Part shown: in pieces, positions 1 to 10,177 of the stretch
Position numbering within the stretch: position 1 is the first letter of the stretch
Layout of the letters: every line of letters starts with the position of its first letter
Source of the DNA: Dreissena polymorpha
Lineage: Eukaryota; Mollusca; Bivalvia; Myida; Dreissenidae
Direction: 5' to 3'
Assembly: GCF_020536995.1 (NCBI RefSeq)
Contig: NC_068362.1
Span: 106,038,330 to 106,102,329, forward strand
Length of the DNA: 64,000 nt
Notes under the pieces: generated by a model
What the model saw: the letters and a program-made list of their open reading frames with translations, nothing else
Told to the model about the DNA's origin: nothing
The model's database searches: none
Program-made: the position numbers and the translations under genes

Positions 1-1062
1 GAGACCATTTCCATCGAGCTGAGAGATAGTGCTGAAGAGGACATAGGAAGAGACGTCCCAACTGCACAAAGTCTGCTACAGAGCTCAGGATACCGTTGAG
101 TGAGAGGAAATCTTGAGCTGTGATATGAGATTGGGACAGCACCCATCTGACCTTCAAAAGGAGGTCTGATATACGTTGCGGTGAGACCCTGACCCGATTG
201 ATGTGGGTCAGAAAATTCATTCCCATGAATATGAAATCCTGAAAGGAATGAGGTCTGACTTGGCTACATTGAGAAGGAGTCCTAAAGAGAGGAGCTCCTT
301 CCAAGAGAACTCTAGGTGTAGCAGAAGCAGTTGACGATCGAGCTGGTGTAAGAGCCAATCATCGAAATACTGAAGCAGTTGAACCCCATGTAATCGGAGG
401 TGTGCGCTCACTGCGGCCATGAGTTTGGTGAAAACTCGTGGAGCCGTGGCCAATCCAAAGGGCATCGCACGAAACTGGTAGACCTGGCCTCGAAAAGAGA
501 AGCACAGGTACTTCCGGTAGTTGGGATGGATAGGAACATGGAAGTATGCATCTTCCAGGTCCTAGGAAACCCCCCATTGCATGGGTTTGATGGAGCGCCG
601 AATGAAGGCAGGAGTCTCCATCTTGAAAGTAGGTTTGACTAGAAACGTGTTGAACACTTTTAAGTCTATGACTGGTCTCCAGGAGCCGCTTTTCTTTTGA
701 ACAAGGAAAAGGCGACTGTAAAATCCTGGAGAACAAGGGTCGTGAACCCTTTCTACCGCCTGTTTTTCCAGGAGTCCGAGAATGGAGTCTGGAAGTTGTG
801 GATGAAGAGATACCAGATCTATTGGGACGCAAGAAAGTGGGGGCCTTTTTTCGAATTGAAAAGTGAGGCCATGTGTGACAAGAGAATGAACCCACGCGTC
901 CGAAGTTATTTGGAGCCATCGATTTGCGAAGTGCATAAGTCTGGCCCCGACTGGTACCTCCGGCATCAGAGGTTGTGGCGGTAGAAAGGGGTATGACCTA
1001 GGGCTGACCTTTAGGAGGTCCACCCTTGCCGGAAGAAGGATTAAATGACTTCTTGTCCGCAT
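1..1062 (-). pseudogene. DIRS reverse transcriptase region (fossil)
   Basis: Translation of the minus strand gives reverse transcriptase motifs of the DIRS type. There is an N-terminal stretch with GARLMHFANRW, then PGFYSRLFLVQKKSGSWRPV, and further left MPFGLATAPRVF and the catalytic YFDDWLL block. FDD in place of YxDD, and the GxRLxxF lead-in, are typical of DIRS/Ngaro-type RTs. It would copy element RNA. The region is part of the broken element and runs off the window edge. Confidence 0.75.
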
Positions 1063-3000
1063 TGGGTTTGCCCTTACTCCAATTTTGTTTTACAGAAGGC
1101 TTCCGATAGGAAGTTGTTCTGTTCTGAAAAGGAGGCCTATTTGTGGGCTGACGTGGAGCAGACAGACGCTTAGTAGGGAAACTGTCCCTTTTAGCGTTCT
1201 TGGCCGGTGGGGCTCCTTGGGGCTTAGAAGCAGGGCTCTTAAAAACCACAGGGCGCTGGCCAGAGTTGCTCCTAGCTAAGGAGGCATGTATCTGTTCTTC
1301 ACAATCAGCAGTAAGTGCCGACTGTATCCTCCCTCCGAAAAGAGACTCTTCTGTTAGTGGAGCAGTTCGAAGGGAGTTTACGCCTGTTTCAAAAAGGAAA
1401 TTATTGGGCAAGGAAGAGAGGATGAAGTCTCTCCGAAGCCTTAACATTTCAGACATAGAAGACGCAGCATTGTGAGATAAACACTGCGTAGTACGTGAAA
1501 GATGTATCAACAAGGCCCGGAGCTCCTCTGGGATTGAATCAGAGAGCTCCCAAACCAAGTCTAAGGCTGTGGCTGCCATGAGATCTAGCTGGTTAGCCAG
1601 ACCTATGGAACGGCGTTCTCTCAGCTCCCAATTTTCCAACAGGGAAAGAGGGACTGATGTATGGGTAGATGATGAAGGCATTGTAGGTGACAGCTTACTA
1701 ATGTCAGCATCAGGAACCGGAAGTTTGGAAAAGTCCAAACCGGTAGCAGGGTCGGGTACCGGGGCCTTATAACTTTTCCCGCCATCCATCTATTTAGGCT
1801 CCGTCAGCTCCTTAGGGGCTTTCCATGGAGATGGCGAAGGCTTATTGGCTGGTTCAAGTGACTGGAAAACAGCCATTGTGGAAGAGCCAATAGGAAGGCG
1901 TAGATCCACTTGGAAAGTAGCCTTACTTATCCTGCCGGGCTCTTGTCTGCGTGCTACCTGTTCTGTAACGGTAACTGCAGATCCTGTGAGAGACAAGGAA
2001 GGGCGGGGGCAGAAGTCCTCATCTAAGGTATTGAACATAAGTTCGTATACCTGATTGATGGAGGCCAAATAATAAAGTTCGGCCTCATTAGACTCCGAAC
2101 CCGCCTCAATCGAACCATCTGCGGGAGCATTGGATTGATTGAAACCGGTGGATATAGGAGAAGGAATAATAGATTCATTCGCTTCTATCATGAGAGAATC
2201 GTTTTCCGGCACCATCAAAGATATAGCTGGTGAGTTAGGTCTCTCAGAGATCAAGTCAGCAGACTCACTTTGAATACCAGAGGTCGCTGGTAAAGGATCA
2301 GTCGAAAAAGGGACAAAGATTCCCGGCGACTGTTGGATCCACAAAGTATTGGGATTTGATGGTGTAGCGGCAGCCCGGGGTATACTTCTATGCAATGTGG
2401 AAGAGACCCGTGGGGCTGAAAACGCAGCCGAAGTAATTAGATTAACCCCTGTACCTTGAGCCTGATATGTATGCAAACTAGTGTTTGAATACAAATTATG
2501 CTCAGTGGTTGTAGGAACGGCTGAAGTGTGTGTTGAGGCCAAAATAGAGGCCGACACACGCGGAAGGGTGTCAATAGATTCCTCAGAGAAGGATCGACTA
2601 GGGGACCTAGCAGTCCGAGAGCGCCTAATAGAGGAAGGTCTATGTCCCTTATCCCTGGGACGCCGAGACACTGTTCGGCGGCGCTGGGAATGATGTTTCC
2701 TGATCGAACGTCTCCCCGAGCGCTGGCATGATCGCTCTTTACGAGGCAATCTACGCCGAGAAACACTCGGTGAGCGTGAACGACGTCCCCTCCGGTAATG
2801 ATGAGGGCTATTTGAAGTAGACGATGAGTCATACGACGACGAGCCCGAGGTGGAGGAGTAGTCGGAAACATCAGACACTACACGTTTACGTCTGTGACTC
2901 ACGGTAGAAACGCGGCTGCGTCTAACTTTGTGGAGTACTGACAAGGTAGTGTCAACATCTACGATGACCGGAACGGTCTGTGGCACAGACCGAAACACGG

Positions 3001-3240
3001 TGACTGGATCGGTCATTACATGACCGGTGACCGGACCGGTCAATGACCGGTGACCGGTGACCGGACTGGTCACAGCATGACCGGTGACTGGACCGGTCAA
3101 TGACCGGTGACCGGACCGGTCATAGCATGACCGGTGACCGGACCGGTCAGTGACCGGTTGACCGGTGACCGGTCATAGCATGACCGGTGACCGGACCGGT
3201 CAATGTTGACCGGTGACCGGTGACGTCTCCGGACCGGTCA
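3001..3240. repeat. ACCGGT-rich minisatellite inside DIRS gag-like region
   Basis: About 240 bp is built from overlapping TGACCGGTGACCGGACCGGT units of irregular 20-40-bp spacing. The self-complementary ACCGGT occurs many times. On the minus strand it reads as repeats of the type TGPVTGH. It marks the junction between the cysteine-rich N-terminal region and the Ser/Arg-rich region. Confidence 0.85.
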
Positions 3241-3552
3241 ACTGGTCATTCCCGATGAACGGATCGGGCAAATTTTGTCCGGTGTCGTCACGGGGTAGGG
3301 ACCGATGCCTGGCAGCTACTGGTGGCATATGGTCAAGATCGTGTGGTGAAAAGTCCCGACACACGGAACTTTTCCTACGTTGATCTGATGCCGAGTCATT
3401 CAACTGGTCATTCCCGATGAACGGACCGGGCAAATTTTGTCCGGTGTCGTCACGGGGTAGGGACCAATGCCTGGCAGCTACTGGTGTAGTATGGTCAAGA
3501 TCGTGTGGTGAAAAGTCCCGACACACGGAACTTTCCCTACTTTGATCTGAAC
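3239..3552. repeat. Direct duplication, 162-bp period, two copies
   Basis: Two nearly identical units start at CAACTGGTCATTCCCGATGA, at 3239 and 3401. Each continues through CGTCACGGGGTAGGGACC and AAGTCCCGACACACGGAAC. As 162 is a multiple of three, the duplication keeps reading frame on the minus strand and gives two copies of a peptide containing SSVCRDFSPHDLDH. Confidence 0.85.
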
Positions 3553-4126
3553 TATTCTTGTTGCGTCCACGATTCTTAAAGGGTCGACGCTTAATGGCCC
3601 AGGTATCTGCAGACCAATGCTCACAGAAAGGGCAGCAGTTATCCTGGGTACATCCTGCACACGACAGGCAGCTACCATGGTTGTCCCATGCTGCCTTTGT
3701 GTGTCCACATAAGCCACGTGTTTGAGGCATACTTTGCCTTGAACAAACAAACAAATACACAAAACGATACAGAAATACACGGATATATATACGGAGAATG
3801 TTTAAACGCAATACAAAAACTTCTCTATTCTGTTAAACAGAAGAATCCAGCGAAACAGAAGCAACAATTAAGTTTATAACAAAATGTCGGCCTTTGTATA
3901 TCGCCATCCGGAATAAGAGTGAATTCTGGGTAATGTCCCGTTTTGGTTGTGCGGCTACATGGCACTAAATGTGACCGCTCTGACCTACCTGACGGGTTTC
4001 TCAGAAAGTGTGGGATTCCTCGGACGAAAAATTCCGGATAAATTATGATCCTATCGGCGTAAATAGCATATGATATCAGGTAACGTAATTAAGCTATTAA
4101 AATGCTTTGCATAAGAAATATAAAAA

Positions 4127-4702
4127 AACAAGATGTGTTTGTGAAACACAATGTCCCCCAATATGATGTTTGACCTTGAAGGATGACCTTGACCTTGTGA
4201 AGGATGACCTTGACCTTGACCTTTCACCACTCAAAATGTTCAGCTCCATGAGATACACATGCATGCCAAATATCAAGTTGCTATCTTCAATATTGCAAAA
4301 GTATTCATAAAATAAGCGATTTGGGCCACATACATTTGACCTCTGACCTTGAAGGATGACCTTGACCTTGACCTTTAACCACTCAAATTATGTAGCTCCA
4401 TGAGATGCACATGCATGCCAAATATCAAGTTGCTATCTTCAGTATTGCAAAAGTATTTATAAAATAAGCAATTTTGGCCACATATATTTGACCTCTGACC
4501 TTGAAGGATGACCTTGACCTTGACCTTTCACCACTCAAAATATGTAGCTCCATGAGATGCACATGCATGCCAAATATGAAGTTGCTATCTTCAATATAGC
4601 AAAAGTTATTGCAAAATGTTAAAGTTGGCGCAAACAGACCAACAGACCAACAGACAGGGCAAAAACAATATGTCCCCCACTACTATAGTGGGGGACATAA
4701 AA
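4127..4702. mobile_element. Hairpin-ended tandem-unit element, family A (copy 1)
   Basis: The left end is AACAAG followed by the stem-loop TGTGTTT-GTG-AAACACA and ATGTCCCCC. The right end is a 13-bp-stem hairpin (ATGTCCCCCACTA / TAGTGGGGGACAT) followed by AAAA. ATGTCCCCC near the left end is therefore inverted at the right end. In between are about three units of 152 bp starting at TGACCTTGAAGGATGACC (4171, 4344, 4496), then a short GACCAACAGACCAACAGACA tract. There is no coding capacity. The plan resembles Helentron-derived non-autonomous elements (HINE/DINE-1 type), which is inferred from structure. A second copy is at 32732-33459. Confidence 0.7.
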
Positions 4703-4782
4703 ACAAAGACTCCATGAATGCATGTATATTCCGCAATTTCCACAGTTACCCTTATAAAATGAATTCCATTCGAATAAAGTAT

Positions 4783-5992
4783 AACAAGATTTCTTTGAGA
4801 AACACAATGCCCCCCAGTAAGCCAAATATGAAGTTGCTATGTAGTTTATCAGGGTTGCCACTAACCTGATGAAATAAAATTCCCTGACTTTTCACTGACT
4901 TTTCCCTGACCAAATCTTGGGGGGGGTGGGGGGTAGGGGGGGTGGAGGATGACAGGGGATAATAATGTGGGGTGGGGTTATTTATAAAATGTTTAACAAA
5001 ATGGGGGGGGGGGTAGGTGGAGTGGGGGGTGAGAGGGGGTAATAATGTGGGGTGCGGTAATTTATTAGATTAAAAAAAATAATTGGGAGGGGTCATCTGC
5101 CAGTCATGATCAATCTACCCATGAAGTTTCATGATCCTAGGCGTTTGCGTTCTTGAGATATCATTCGGAAACCATTTTACTATTTCAGGTCACCGTGACC
5201 TTGACCTTTAACCTAGTGACCTGAAAATCAATAGGGGTCATCTGCGAGTCATGATCAATCTACCCATGAAGTTTCATGATCCGAGGTGTATGCGTTCTTG
5301 AGTTATAATCGGGAAACCATTTTACTATATTCGGGTCACCGTGACCTTGACCTTTGACCTAGTGACCTGAAAATCAATAGGGGTCATCTGCGAGTCATGA
5401 TCAATCTACCCATAAAGTTTCAAGATCCTAGGCGTATGCGTTCTTGAGTTATCATCCGGAAACCATTTTACTATTTCGGGTCACCGTGACCTTGACCTTT
5501 GACCTAGTGACCTGAAAATCAATAGGGATCATCTGCGAGTCATGATCAATCTACACATGAAGTTTCATGATCCTAGGCGTATGCGTTCTTGAGTTATCAT
5601 GCGGAAACCATTTTACTATTTCGAATCACCGTGACCTTGACCTTTGACCTAGTGACCTCAAATTCAATAGGGGTCATCTGCAAGTCATGATCAATCTACC
5701 CATGAAGTTTCATGATCCTAGGCGTATGCGTTCATGAGTTATCATCCGGAAACCATTTTACTATTCCGGGTCACCGTGACCTTGACCTTTGACCTAGTGA
5801 CCTCAAAATCAATAGGGGTCATCTGCGAGTCATGATCAATGTACCTATGAAGTTTCATGATCCTAGGCCCAAGCGTTCTTGAGTTATCGTCTGACAACCA
5901 TCTGGTGGACGGACGGACCGACCTACCGACCGACCGACCGACAGACATGAGCAAAGCAATATATCCCCTCTTCTTCAAAGGGGGGCATAATT
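4783..5992. mobile_element. Hairpin-ended tandem-unit element, family B (copy 1)
   Basis: The left end at 4783 is AACAAG with the stem-loop TTTCT-TTG-AGAAA, then ATGCCCCCC. A G-rich stretch (about 4919-5095) follows. Then come six units of 145 bp, each beginning GGGGTCATCTGC (5089, 5234, 5380, 5525, 5670, 5815) and holding GTGACCTTGACCTTTGACCT. A GACGGACGGACCGACC-type tract and a hairpin ending in AAGGGGGGCATAAT close it at about 5992. GGGGGGCAT at the right matches ATGCCCCCC at the left in inverted form. This supports one element, although the G-rich middle could be a separate insertion. Confidence 0.6.
4919..5095. repeat. G-rich low-complexity module
   Basis: Long runs of G separated by T, A or TA, with two partly repeated copies of an AATAATGTGGGGTG-type segment. 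Similar modules lie at 24385-24440 and 25455-25640, each beside hairpin-ended elements. The G-runs could form quadruplexes (inference). Confidence 0.7.
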
Positions 5993-6311
5993 AATAGCTG
6001 AATGAAAGTGATGCAAGAAAGTAGTATCTATATATGAATAAAATGTCCACATACATGTGTATAAATCTGAGTGATTAATACCTAATTTGTTCAATAGACA
6101 ACACCAATCATAATGTTTTGAAGAAATGATCACTTATTGAGATTGATGATTAAAAGAAAGCTTTTATGGCCTATCTACTTACTATGCAATCATTAACAAA
6201 GCCAAGCTATTAACATAATATGATTTATATTGATGAATCAAACAAGTAATGCATCATCAGAGACAATCTTTATTTTATACAACCAAAAACCATTTAACAA
6301 GATATTAAAAC
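5993..6311. other. No recognisable feature
   Basis: AT-rich sequence between two mobile elements. I see no coding frame of note, repeat unit or RNA gene. Confidence 0.5.
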
Positions 6312-7126
6312 AACAAGAAATGTGTCCCCACGACACGGATGCCCCAACTGTAACTTTGTCACTACATAAAAGCATAACTGTGTACCGGTATATGTTTTTG
6401 AGATATACATCGCCTTTATTTTATTAAACTATTAATTGCTGCATAACAGATGTTCAATAATTAAATTTTCTTGTTTGTTACATATGTTATCTGTTGCAGT
6501 TTGTAGATGTTTTTTTCTGCCAATTCTTTGCATGCAAATAACAGGAATGCACGTATCTTCTTGTCAACTGTAGATTATTTTTTTTCTTATACTTACTAGT
6601 TTTTGGCCTGGCATGGCCCATGTCGAACTTGGCCTAGAGATTATCTAGATAAAACTTATGACCAAGTTTGGTGAAGATCGGATGAAAACTACTTGAATTA
6701 GAGAGCGGACACCATGCTGAATGTTTAAAACACACTAAGTGACCCCGTGACCTAGTTTTTGGCCCGGCATGGCCCATGTTCGAACTGGCATAGACATTAC
6801 CTAGATACAACTTCTGACCAAGTTTGGGGAAGATTGGATGAGAACTACTTGAAACAGAGAGCGGATACCATGATGAATGTTTGAAACGCACTAAGTGACC
6901 CCGTGACCTAGTTTTTGGCCCAGCATGACTCATGTTTGAACTAGGTCTAGACATTATCTAGTACAACTTCTGACCAAGTTTAGTGAAGATTGGATGAGAA
7001 CTACTTGAAAACTTGAAATAGAGAGCGGACACGAAAAGTGTGCCGGACAGACATACAGACAGACAGATAGACAAACAGACAGACCGACAATGTGAAAACT
7101 ATATGCCGCCCATTGGGGGCATAAAA
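6312..7126. mobile_element. Hairpin-ended tandem-unit element, family C (copy 1)
   Basis: Starts AACAAG, followed shortly by the stem-loop GTGTC-CCCAC-GACAC. It has three units of about 156 bp, each starting near TTTTTGGCCCGGCATG (about 6600, 6756, 6912) and containing TTCTGACCAAGTTTGG. A CAGACAGACAGATAGACA-type tract follows. It ends in ATATGCCGCCCATTGGGGGC then ATAAAAA. Reading frames across the units are repeat artefacts. A shorter copy of the same family is at 20659-21067. Confidence 0.65.
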
Positions 7127-7205
7127 AGTCGTGTTCTTACTTCAACTCTTTATCATGTTCAATGTTAGGTTTAAAGGGAGACAAATCAAATTCAACAAAT
7201 AAATA

Positions 7206-7449
7206 AACCGTGCTCTGGGAAAATGCATGTTAGTTAAATGCAGTCCCAGATTAGTCTGTGCAGTCTGTATAGGCTAATCAGGGACGACACTTTCTGCCAA
7301 ATCTGGATTTTTGCTTAGGAGGAACTTCCTTTAAATGAAAAATACCATAAAAGCAGAAAGTGTTGTCCCTGATCAGCTTGTGTGGACTGCACAAGGTGAT
7401 CTGGGACGACACCTTAAGCATATGCATTCAACCCTGTTTTCCGAGAGCA
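7206..7449. mobile_element. Foldback MITE, GTCCCAGATTAG family
   Basis: A palindromic element of about 240 bp. The left arm includes GTCCCAGATTAGTCTGTGCAG and the right arm contains its diverged inverse (GACTGCACAAGGTGATCTGGGAC). A second inverted pair (AGGGACGACACTTTCTGC and AGAAAGTGTTGTCCCTGAT) sits inside. It has no coding potential. Other copies in this window are near 43470, 57690, 59190, 59985 and 60672. Superfamily is not assignable from the ends. Confidence 0.7.
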
Positions 7450-7462
7450 ATGCTCAAATAAG

Positions 7463-7538
7463 CCTACAATCCAATACTAAATTGTAACCTACAATCCAAT
7501 ACTAAATTGTAACCTACAATCCAATACTAAATTGTAAC
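7463..7538. repeat. 25-bp tandem repeat, three copies
   Basis: Three almost perfect copies of CCTACAATCCAATACTAAAT followed by TGTAA. Confidence 0.95.
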
Positions 7539-7776
7539 TCAAGCAAACACTTTTAATAAAGATTCAGCATCATTGAGCATGCCATCACAGAGCAGCGATT
7601 TTCCTCCTTCTTTATAAAGTACCGGTAAACGGTACTTTCCCAATCGAGCGAAAATTTCCAAATTCCCGATCAGCATCTGAAAAAATCCCAATAGACGTCC
7701 GAATTTTTTCTCAAAACGACCAAAAGTTTCGTAACAAAACCCAACTTTCGGCGAGCGAACAAAGAAAATCGTATAG

Positions 7777-8109
7777 TTGTGTGTAACCACGCGCTCGATT
7801 TATTTCGGGTTTCATTATTCAGCGCGTGCAATCAATAGAGTCGTTACTGTTTCTGGTTCTTTTGTCAGGCAGCCAGCGTACTGTTTTACTTCGGTTTGTA
7901 ACCTTGCCTCTGTGGAAAGGGTGTTCAGTCTAATGAACAATCTTTGCACAAACAATCGGAACTGTCTATCACACGACACATTGACAGCACTAATGATGCT
8001 GTGCAGAGAGGGATGCCAGCAACTGATAGATGATCAAACATCAAAGATTGTTGAAAATTTCAAAAAAATAAAAGACAGAGACATTGCTTTACTTTATGCA
8101 AAAAAATAA
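7777..8109 (+). pseudogene. hAT transposase C-terminal remnant
   Basis: The 110-codon frame has, from about residue 42 to its end, the hAT dimerisation domain signature: LASVERVFSLMNN, then LSHDTLTALMMLC, then an acidic/basic tail. In intact hAT transposases this domain closes a protein of several hundred residues and drives dimerisation during cut-and-paste transposition. Here the BED finger and the catalytic DDE part are absent upstream, and the first 40 residues do not resemble the family. It is therefore a truncated copy or the last exon of a decayed one. No flanking terminal inverted repeats could be paired with it. Confidence 0.7.
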
Positions 8110-9023
8110 ACATGTTGTAAGTTTCATAAACACAATAAAACCAAATAGCAAGCATAACTTGGGGAAATTACTATAGCACGTCTATCAAATAAATATTAGA
8201 AAAATACATTTTCTATCAAATAGTTTCCACTTTAATTGTACTGAGACACGAAAATATTTTATTTATTACCAAATTTCACATAAACATGAGACTAAGCAAT
8301 GATAAATGTCACACCTTAAAGAAATTGAGGCGCAAAAAAGAAGACATTCTTCAACAATTCACTATCTAGTCTTATTTAACATCTTTAATCTAAATATTAG
8401 ATGGTCTGATTACACGCCTGGCTTCACGCCCAAACATAACATCCAAGGTATCTATTTACAATCCCATTTTAATCCCGACATAAACTCCCCACCCTGCAGA
8501 AAAAAATTAAATTTCAATAAATTCTCGAATCCTTCGAAAAAACTTTTTCGAACCACTAAAAACTTTTTGCTAAAAACAGTCCCCACGTAACTTTTTTATA
8601 TTATTTCTTTTAATCATTTAATGTTATACAACCTTTTAAGTACCAGCAGGTGATATAAATAGGTGAAACTGGTAAACATTACGATGATAAGACAGACAAC
8701 TTTAAAAAAATGTTTTGGTTGGTTGCACCAATGCCCATGTTAGCAGTGTTTCATTGCAGCTATGGGTGCTAAGGCCCATTCATGGAGCTTGTCGAGCACT
8801 GTTGAGCCTGTCGCATACCGTTGACGGAAATTCCGCAGTTCAGTGTCATTTATAATAAATAAACATTGTTGATGGATGCCACATACCAAATCTTATGACA
8901 CTCTGCGCTGATATCAAATTATGCCCGCCATTTAAGGATCATAGGTCAACAATGAAATAAAGACAAGAATTTTACAATCTAGAACACATAACTCCATAAT
9001 GCATACCAAAATACAGTATCAAG
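8110..9023. other. No recognisable gene or repeat
   Basis: AT-rich sequence downstream of the hAT remnant, perhaps partly its decayed 3' region. A 94-codon frame at 8306-8590 has no family resemblance and its composition simply follows the AT-rich background. No terminal repeat or RNA gene is seen. Confidence 0.45.
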
Positions 9024-9120
9024 CAGGGCTCACGCTGGGCTCAAATTTTAGTGACTTCTCTCTGGACACTGATTTAGGGAGAAGTGAGGAGACTCTAGGG
9101 AGAAGTGGAAAGACTCGGAC
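9024..9120. mobile_element. hAT-like terminal region (CAGGGCTC end)
   Basis: Begins CAGGGCTCACGCTGGGCTCA, then has repeated GGGAGAAGTG-type motifs. The inverse of this end, with the same GGGAGAAGTGACTTCTCCC motif, is at 20030-20128. CAGGG termini are usual for hAT elements. The flanks of the two ends share no target duplication, so they are probably separate remnants. Confidence 0.45.
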
Positions 9121-9368
9121 ACAAGGGTTTGCATGTAGGGCATTACAACACACATATATGTGTAGCACATTATTGAAGTATACCACTGTAGTACACATAA
9201 TTATATTTCTTTTGTGTATCTTAATTTTTCCGGCAGTTCTAATTAACCAAGTAATAATAGGCACGACAGATAAATAACATTTTACTAGCTCTATATTCAA
9301 TCCATTTTGATGTAAATATCATATTATACAGACTAAAGTATTTCAAAGATAATATGTTTATGAATCAG

Positions 9369-9842
9369 TAGATATCATAAGCTTAATAAAACTGTCAGAC
9401 CAGATAAATATTTATGTTTAAAATATGACATTTAGCATATCATGCTTTCTTAATAATTATTTGTTATTTTTTATAGTCTTTCCAATTGCAATTTCATGTG
9501 AATACAATTCGAAATATGATAAACCACACCATTTTGACATCACCATGGGCGTAAAAAACAGCCAACTTGTGTTATACATTCCATTATTCATTATATGAGA
9601 AGAAAGCACATAACTCAAAATGCCCTAGAGGTAATGAATTTTTCCTATTCAAATGATGGGAAATGTTTAATAGATAACATAAGCTTAATAAAACGGTCAG
9701 ACCAGATAAATATTTATGTTTGAAAAATGACATTTAGCATATGCTCTCTTAATAATTATTTGTTATTTTTTATAGTCTTTCCAATTGCAATTTCATCTGA
9801 ATACAATTTGAAATATGATAAACCACACCGTCCGCATCACCC
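9369..9842. repeat. Direct duplication, 301-bp offset
   Basis: Segments starting at about 9369 and 9670 both read TAGATA..CATAAGCTTAATAAAAC and continue alike for about 170 bp, through TATAGTCTTTCCAATTGCAA to AAACCACACC. They differ by scattered substitutions. The second copy ends where the BEL element inserted. Confidence 0.8.
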
Positions 9843-9846
9843 CATC

Positions 9847-10050
9847 TGTTATGAAGGATAGTGATGTGTAACCTAAAAATATTGTTTATCTTTAATAGTG
9901 TACTATAACCATTTTAATCGAATGTTTTTTACTTGTGAGTAGTAAATCGAACCAGAAATAGTTATGACATGCTTCGAGAATAAATGGTGAAAAACAATGA
10001 AATATAGTCCTTTACCCCCACAGGTGACACTTATAGATATCCCCCGAACA
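9847..10050 (+). repeat. 5' LTR of BEL/Pao element
   Basis: 204 bp, starting TGTTATGAAGGATAGTGATG and ending ATATCCCCCGAACA. It reads identically to the copy at 17013-17216. As an LTR it should contain the promoter and RNA processing signals. A GAGAATAAATGG motif may hold the polyadenylation signal (inference). Confidence 0.95.
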
Positions 10051-10055
10051 TTTAA

Positions 10056-10068
10056 TGGTAGCAGAGCG
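10056..10068 (+). promoter_or_regulatory. Primer-binding site of BEL/Pao element
   Basis: TGGTAGCAGAGCG, five bases after the 5' LTR, begins with the TGG expected where the CCA end of a host tRNA pairs to prime minus-strand DNA. Which tRNA is used was not determined. Confidence 0.75.
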
Positions 10069-10177
10069 AGGTTTGTGTAAAATTGATAACACGGAACAGT
10101 GAGGGGAACTCTGTCAAATTTGTTACAGAAAAAGTGTCATAGTAGTCGGACGTGAAAAATATTCGGACAAAATAGAA

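Larger units (their letters stand above)
998..3811 (-). pseudogene. DIRS gag-like region (fossil)
   Basis: Consecutive minus-strand reading frames precede the RT. The 5'-most part (about 3200-3811) has a cysteine/histidine cluster (CGHTKAAWDNHGSCLSC, then CxxxxCCPFC), as in the N-terminal region of animal DIRS gag-like proteins. The middle part (about 1790-3100) is rich in Ser/Arg with many RRS/RSRS runs and begins with PVTGH-type repeats. The part at 998-1789 has a helical region followed by a basic Pro/Ser/Lys-rich tail, consistent with nucleic-acid binding. The gag function is inferred from position and composition, since there is no strong family motif. Confidence 0.6.
1..3990 (-). mobile_element. 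DIRS-like retrotransposon fossil, partial
   Basis: A retroelement of the DIRS (tyrosine-recombinase) class lies on the minus strand and is cut by the left edge of the window. From its 5' side (right) to its 3' side (left) it shows a cysteine-rich N-terminal region, a long serine/arginine-rich gag-like region, a second gag-like region and a reverse transcriptase. The recombinase and methylase-type domains usual for the class would lie to the left and are not in view. The right boundary is uncertain, because no terminal repeat can be confirmed with one end missing. It looks broken, with a few interruptions. Its age cannot be judged without both ends. Confidence 0.75.

Noticed and set aside
6634-6954. 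106-codon minus-strand frame with repeated peptide SSNMGHAGPKTRSRGH
   Set aside because: It is the translation of tandem units in a hairpin-ended element, with no independent sign of coding.
7539-7790. 83-codon minus-strand frame next to the hAT remnant
   Set aside because: No hAT-family motif, and its orientation is opposite to the transposase remnant.
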